A stretch of DNA of 64,000 bases from Clytia hemisphaerica (taxonomy: Eukaryota; Cnidaria; Hydrozoa; Leptothecata; Clytiidae): the NCBI GenBank assembly GCA_902728285.1, contig CACVBU010001154.1, positions 186,001-250,000 of the forward strand. Reading direction: 5' to 3'. The position numbers and the translations under genes are program-made. This document shows positions 59,266 to 64,000 of the stretch, one piece after another; position 1 is the first letter of the stretch; every line of letters starts with the position of its first letter. A model generated the notes under the pieces. It did not search any database. It saw only the letters and a program-made list of their open reading frames with translations, and was not told where the DNA came from.

Positions 59266-61350
59266 TATGAGGGGGGATTCGGCTCATAATGCCGGTCCGG
59301 ACTAGTCGTCGTGGGCCGGGTCGCCGACTTTCGAAGGTTGTCGTGGGTCGAGGCGGCGCCCTTCGAAAGTCGTCGTGGGTCGGGGCGGCGTCCTTCGAGA
59401 GTCGTCGTCCGACCAGGAATTCGTTGGGAGGGACATCATGGGAGCCTCTCTTTCATTTTTATTCGTCCTCAATTTAATCTAATTAATTAGATCTGGTCTT
59501 TAAAATATCTGTCATATCCTTCGAGAGTCGTCGTTGGTCCGCCGTCCTTCGAGAGTCGTCGTTGGTCCGCCGTCCTTCGAGAGTCGTCGTCGATCTGCCG
59601 TCCCTCGAGAGTCGTCCGGTGAAAAATTGTGATGCGAGTGTTTTATGCTTTTTTCAGAGGCTAAATGAGTCTTACAAGCTAGTTTATCACACTTCTTTCT
59701 TTCAAATCTGAGCAACCACGGGACAAGACAAAAATAGACGGACAGAAACTGCTAAATTCACAAGACATCGTAAAGAGCTTATTGGGGAATAAAGTACAAA
59801 GTATAACCCAGAAAATATTTTGGAATGTCAATATATAAGGCGGGCGACAGTTCAAATTGAATCAAAACTTCTTTTATTCTTCTTCTTTAAATACATACTT
59901 ACAACCCCCTCAAAAGAAATCATTTATATTACTTAAAAAAACAAGTCATATATAAGGGTTTCCTTTTTTAAACCTTTGGTTTCAATCTTAAGGTAAATTG
60001 TTCGGCTTGGCACGGTCCACATGGTTTACATAAAGACGCCGGATGAGAATTAAAATTTACCAAAAACAAAGAAACCGCTAGATTCAATCAATCTGTCATC
60101 TAAAAAACACTCTAAAAATGAAACATCCCTCTTTTTAACCCGACGACTCTCGAAGGACGGCAGACCGATGACGACTCTCGAAGGACGGCGGACAGACAAC
60201 GACTCTCGAAGGATGGCGGACCAACGACAACTCTCGAAGGACAGTGGGCCAACGACAACTCTCGAAGGACGGTGGACCGACGACAACTCTCGAAGGACGG
60301 TGGGCCAACGACGACTCTCGAAGGACGGTGGACCAACGACGACTCTCGAAGGACGGCGGACCGACGACGACTCTCGAAGGATGGCGGACCAACGACGACT
60401 CTCGAAGGACGGCAGACCGACGACGACTCTCTAAGGATGGCGGACCAACGACAACTCTCGAAGGACGGTGGACCGACGACAACTCTCGAAGGACGGTGGG
60501 CCAACGACGACTCTCGAAGGACGGCGGACCAACGACGACTCTCGAAGGACGGCGGACCGACGACGACTCTCGAAGGATGGCGGACCAACGACGACTCTCG
60601 AAGGACGGCAGACCGACGACGACTCTCGAAGGATGGCGGACCAACGACGACTCTCGAAGGACGGCAGACCGACGACGACTCTCGAAGGATGGCGGATCAA
60701 CGACGACTCTCGAAGGACGGCGGACCAACGACGACTCTCGAAGGACGGCGGACCGACGACGACTCTCGAAGGATGGCGGACCAACGACGACTCTCGAAGG
60801 ACGGCAGACCGACGACGACTCTCGAAGGATGGCGGACCAACGACGACTCTCGAAGGACGGCAGACCGACGACGACTCTCGAAGGATGGCGGACCAACGAC
60901 GACTCTCGAAGGACGGCAGACCGACGATGACTCTCGAAGGATGGCGGATCAACGACGACTTTCGAAGGACGGCGGACCAACGACGACTCTCGAGGGACGG
61001 CGGGCCAACGACGACTCTCGAAGGACGGCGGACCGACGAAGACTCTCGAAGGATGGTGGACCAACGACGATTCTCGAAGGACAGCGGACCAACGATGACT
61101 CTCGAGGGACGGCGGGCCAACGACGACTCTCGAAGGATATGACAGATATTTTAAAGATCTAATTAATTAGATTAAATTGAGGACGAATAAAATGAAAGAG
61201 AGGCTCCCACGATGTCCCTCCCAACGACTTCCTGGTCGGACGACGACTTTCGAAGGGCGCCGCCCCGACCCACGACAACCTTCGAAAGTCGGCGACCCGA
61301 CCCACGACGACTAGTCCGGACCGGCATTATGAGCCAAATCCCCCCTCATA
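59266..61350. mobile_element. Foldback transposon, 2.1 kb, with satellite-filled arms
   Basis: The outer ends (TATGAGGGGGGATTCGGCTC and GAGCCAAATCCCCCCTCATA) are inverted repeats. Inversion continues through GGTCCGGACTAGTCGTCGTG, GGGAGCCTCTCTTTCATTTT and AATCTAATTAATTAGATC into 28-bp units. CCAGAG flanks both sides (59260-59265 and 61351-61356), a likely target-site duplication. The left arm has about 3.5 copies of the 28-bp unit; the right arm has about 36 copies in opposite orientation. The centre (about 59618-60135) is AT-rich and non-coding. The element is far more G+C-rich than its surroundings. The architecture fits foldback (FB/Galileo-like) elements; no transposase is encoded. Confidence 0.85.
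60141..61137 (+). repeat. 28-bp satellite array, about 36 copies
   Basis: The consensus is ACGACGACTCTCGAAGGACG, then GCGGACCA. Two or three unit variants (GGATGG, GGCAGACCG, GGTGGACC) alternate in blocks, indicating growth by unequal exchange of multi-unit segments. Long open frames in all six frames (up to 309 codons) are by-products of the repeat. Confidence 0.95.
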
Positions 61351-61356
61351 CCAGAG

Positions 61357-63011
61357 AGTCGCAAAGTGGGATGTCCTGATAGAAATTCGCGAGAAAATGA
61401 TACCAAGATGTTGAAATATTTAACCATTATCACTAAGGCATTGGATTCTAAAAAAATTCTCCAATCAAATCCCAATCTATTGAATTAGCTATGTTAAGAA
61501 TAATAATTTTATAAATAAAATTTTATAAATACGAATGTTATTAAAAATTTCGATTCTCATCACCAAGATCAAGATTTAATCATTAGAAATATTTCATACT
61601 TTTGGAAAGATGTAGCTTATAACCACTCGCCCGAAAATCATATTTTATTAAGTAAGATTTATAGGGAACATATTATAATCATATGAGCTATATTACCTTT
61701 GAGTATGTAAACAATTACTTAATCACCAGCATCATTTGGAGGATAGTTATCTTTATTATACGTCCCTCGAGGCTTTTGTAATTTTCTATGACGTCACATT
61801 TTATTGTCCTTCGGGAATCAAACTTTGATTTATAAACAGCATATTGAAACGTAGCTAATTTGATACTCGTCACTGTTATTTATGAAGACTTATGAGAGGA
61901 ACATAGTGTTTTGATGTGGAAAATTTGACTTATGTTTAGAAGATAGTTTTATAAGCCGAAGGCTTTTTTACAGACTCAAATTCATGTTTGAACACAAATC
62001 CTTTACAATAAATAACAAGATTATCATATGGATTAAAGATTTGATTTATCTGGTTGATTTGAGTTGATTTATCTGGTTGACTTGTTTTTTTTATTTTGTG
62101 GTTTTTTGAATTTATTTATGGTTGTGGAATTTCTATGGTTGTGGTGTAAACTAAAGACAAAGGCAAAGACAAAGATAAAGGAAAGGCAAAGACAAAGACA
62201 AAGAATCACTACGACATTTGCTCTAAATTCTGTTGTTTTTGATTGTCTGTTACTCCGTCTGGGAAATCGAGTCTGGAATTCCGACCCCACGTGTTTGTAT
62301 TCCAGAAAATTCACATTTGAGGACAACCCACGCTTGTTTCTCGAAATCATACCCAGTTCCGTAATTGTTCCAGGATCTCGTCCACGTTTACTAGTTTGCA
62401 CGCCTGTTTCCGTCCGTATCCTTACCTTACCGGGAGACTCCATATTGATCTTTAACCATATCGAATTTTTCTACTGAAAATTGAGTTATTTGAGGATAAC
62501 CTGCGTTTGATCCTCAAATTCTGCAATTTGGAAAAATTGTTCATTGCCATCGGAAAAACAGAAATTCAACAAAACCTACGTTTTTTGTCGAATTGACGCC
62601 CCTTTCCGTGTTTGTACCGGTAAAATTGTGAACCTTACCGTATTCTCGAGATTTCCGTATACCGCAATTTTCCGTCTGAAAATTTGAGTTTTCACCGTTT
62701 CCGCAAACTTACCTGACCGCATTCCGGAAATCCCGCTTGTTTTCAGTTTCAACTTCTAAAGTTTGAGTAACCACCCTTTTACCGTCAAGTTCTTACCGTA
62801 TTTAGGAATACCGCATTCTGCCTGTTCCCATTCCGAACGTTTGAATTTCTCGTTATCTGTAACTCCCGTTTCATATCGTTGTTCGTCATATACCGCATTT
62901 ACTGCAAACGACTTTGAAATCGCAATCTATCACGGGCTGACTTATCAATAGCTTTACGCGTCTGCATATCAAAGGTTATCGTATCAAACTGCATCTAACT
63001 ATCATATCAAA
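61357..63011. other. Probable 5' LTR and leader of the BEL/Pao-like element
   Basis: This region precedes the gag-like frame and has no gene. A (GGCAAAGACAAA)-type simple repeat lies at about 62157-62205. The part from about 62230 to 62900 is richer in C and carries many ACCGT and TTCCG words, unlike the flanking AT-rich DNA. I could not place the LTR ends or the primer-binding site because the 3' LTR is outside the window. Confidence 0.4.
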
Positions 63012-64000
63012 ATGTCTCAAAGCGATAGAGCCAGAGAAATTCAATTGAAAAAGGAAATCTCTCAGACAATGCGTAAACGAAACGGCGCTAAACATCGAAT
63101 CACAAAAATGATTCCTGAAATCTTGGGGCTTGTAGACCAAAGGGGGAGTAGAACTGAAATCCGTTTCCTGCGAACGACTCTTGATCAAACCCTTAAAGGC
63201 GCTATCAATCATCATGAAGCGTTAATGCTTATTCTACCTGAAGGAGATTCTCGATTCGGCGATGAATGGATCGATGAACTCGCTCTCAACGTAAATTCTT
63301 GTTTCGGAAGAATCGAACGTTACCTTGATAGCCGTAAGGATGATCCGCCATCATCGTTACTATCTTCCAAAAAGCGCGAAGATATTCAAAAATGGCGCGA
63401 AAAATCACGTGACCAGGAGGGTTCTGGCTCTGGTTCTAATCCGTCAATGAGCGACATGTGCGGTGCGTTCTCTAAACTATACGTAAATGAATCACAGTTA
63501 CTCGGAGAATTGCGTTCCTTACCTGACCCCGCGTCTCTAAATGAGGGTATTGAATCACCACAATCGCCAATAATATCAAGCGCAAGCGAAATTCAATCAG
63601 TACAAACGGTTATCAATCACACAAATACCGAAACTCGATCAATACAAAATCTAAGCGACAGCGCAAGCAATACTCACGCAATTCAAAACATACGGAATTT
63701 ATCGAGACCTCAATGCAGGATTATACTGAACCTTTCGTTACCTCAACGCATGATACAAATTTAAATACGCAAACTAACATCAACCCTTTTGCTATCGCCA
63801 GTACAAGCCAACACGGCGGTGCGCGCGCCCGCAACCCAATACCACCCAACACCGGATTACTAAATAGTCCCGTATCACCCATGAAAAACTTAGTCGAAAC
63901 CTATTTGAATCCTAATACCGATGAATTTACTCCGAAATTACCAAGAAATCCGGGTTACCAATCAAACTTCAACGATCAATTACAAAGTACCTACACAATA
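63012..64000 (+). mobile_element. BEL/Pao-like retrotransposon gag, cut by the window end
   Basis: The frame from 63012 to 63764 begins MSQSDRAREIQLKKEISQTM. It continues with a helical region of the kind seen at the N-terminus of BEL/Pao polyproteins (DUF1759-like: R-x-GAKHRITK, then a helix, then H-x-x-ALMLILPEGD and an acidic, aromatic-spaced helix ending in RYLDSRKDD). A Ser/Asn/Gln-rich linker follows. Near 63690-63700 the protein-like reading moves to the other frame and stays open to the end of the window. This may be a frameshift mutation, an assembly error or, less likely, programmed frameshifting. Protease, reverse transcriptase and integrase would lie beyond the window. The family assignment is by pattern from memory. 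Confidence 0.6.

Noticed and set aside
60112-61162. Six overlapping open frames of 150-309 codons
   Set aside because: They are produced by the 28-bp satellite, which has no stop codon in any frame; the translations are pure repeat.
62064-62477. Opposing plus and minus frames of 124-137 codons
   Set aside because: Neither translation resembles a protein family; the region is more likely LTR/leader of the BEL/Pao-like element, with a (GGCAAAGACAAA)-type simple repeat.

Overview
The window is AT-rich, intron-rich invertebrate animal DNA (roughly one third G+C by eye). Gene content suggests a cnidarian, but this is an inference: spliced sulfotransferases of the SULT6B/SULT1 type, a clan-2 cytochrome P450, a single-exon SLC35G1-like transporter, a transposase-like protein of a family I associate with cnidarian and other invertebrate genomes, a BEL/Pao-like gag, a tRNA-derived SINE and many MITE and foldback elements. 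Nothing looks prokaryotic. Genes lie on the plus strand wherever I can orient them.

Layout. 1.6-7.4 kb: a cluster of up to three small secreted peptide precursors. The central one (4913-6248) has a complete four-exon model with a TATA box, a signal peptide, a long acidic pro-region and a strongly cationic four-cysteine C-terminus. Homologous acidic/basic last exons lie on each side of it. 8.6-19.5 kb: gene-poor, with 21-bp and 33-bp tandem arrays, a 229-bp duplication, terminal-inverted-repeat elements, a SINE with target-site duplication, a TA-flanked MITE, hairpins and a 0.7-kb foldback. 20.0-23.25 kb: a decayed P450 with a foldback inside its coding sequence. 24.06-27.22 kb: sulfotransferase copy 1 with one frameshift. 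27.4-28.4 kb: a dispersed CGTACG-cored motif. 28.7-35 kb: mostly unassigned, with weak exon candidates and a retrotransposon scrap. 35.03-41.46 kb: an 18-exon transposase-like gene. 42.45-42.89 kb: an ATCGAT-rich foldback. 43.94-45.34 kb: an intronless, frameshifted phosphatidylserine-decarboxylase-family gene. 49.66-50.69 kb: SLC35G1-like transporter. 54.24-59.08 kb: sulfotransferase copy 2, intact over six exons. 59.27-61.35 kb: a 2.1-kb foldback element whose right arm has expanded into a 28-bp satellite. 63.0 kb to the end: a BEL/Pao-like gag running off the window.

How the genes relate. The P450 and the two sulfotransferases would form a phase I/phase II detoxification neighbourhood if all were functional, but only sulfotransferase 2 reads as intact. 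The peptide cluster is the best candidate for unfamiliar biology, possibly host defence or signalling. Several conserved reading frames carry single-base shifts, so base-level assembly quality must be considered before calling all of them pseudogenes. All functional calls come from reading translations by eye; no database search was run.
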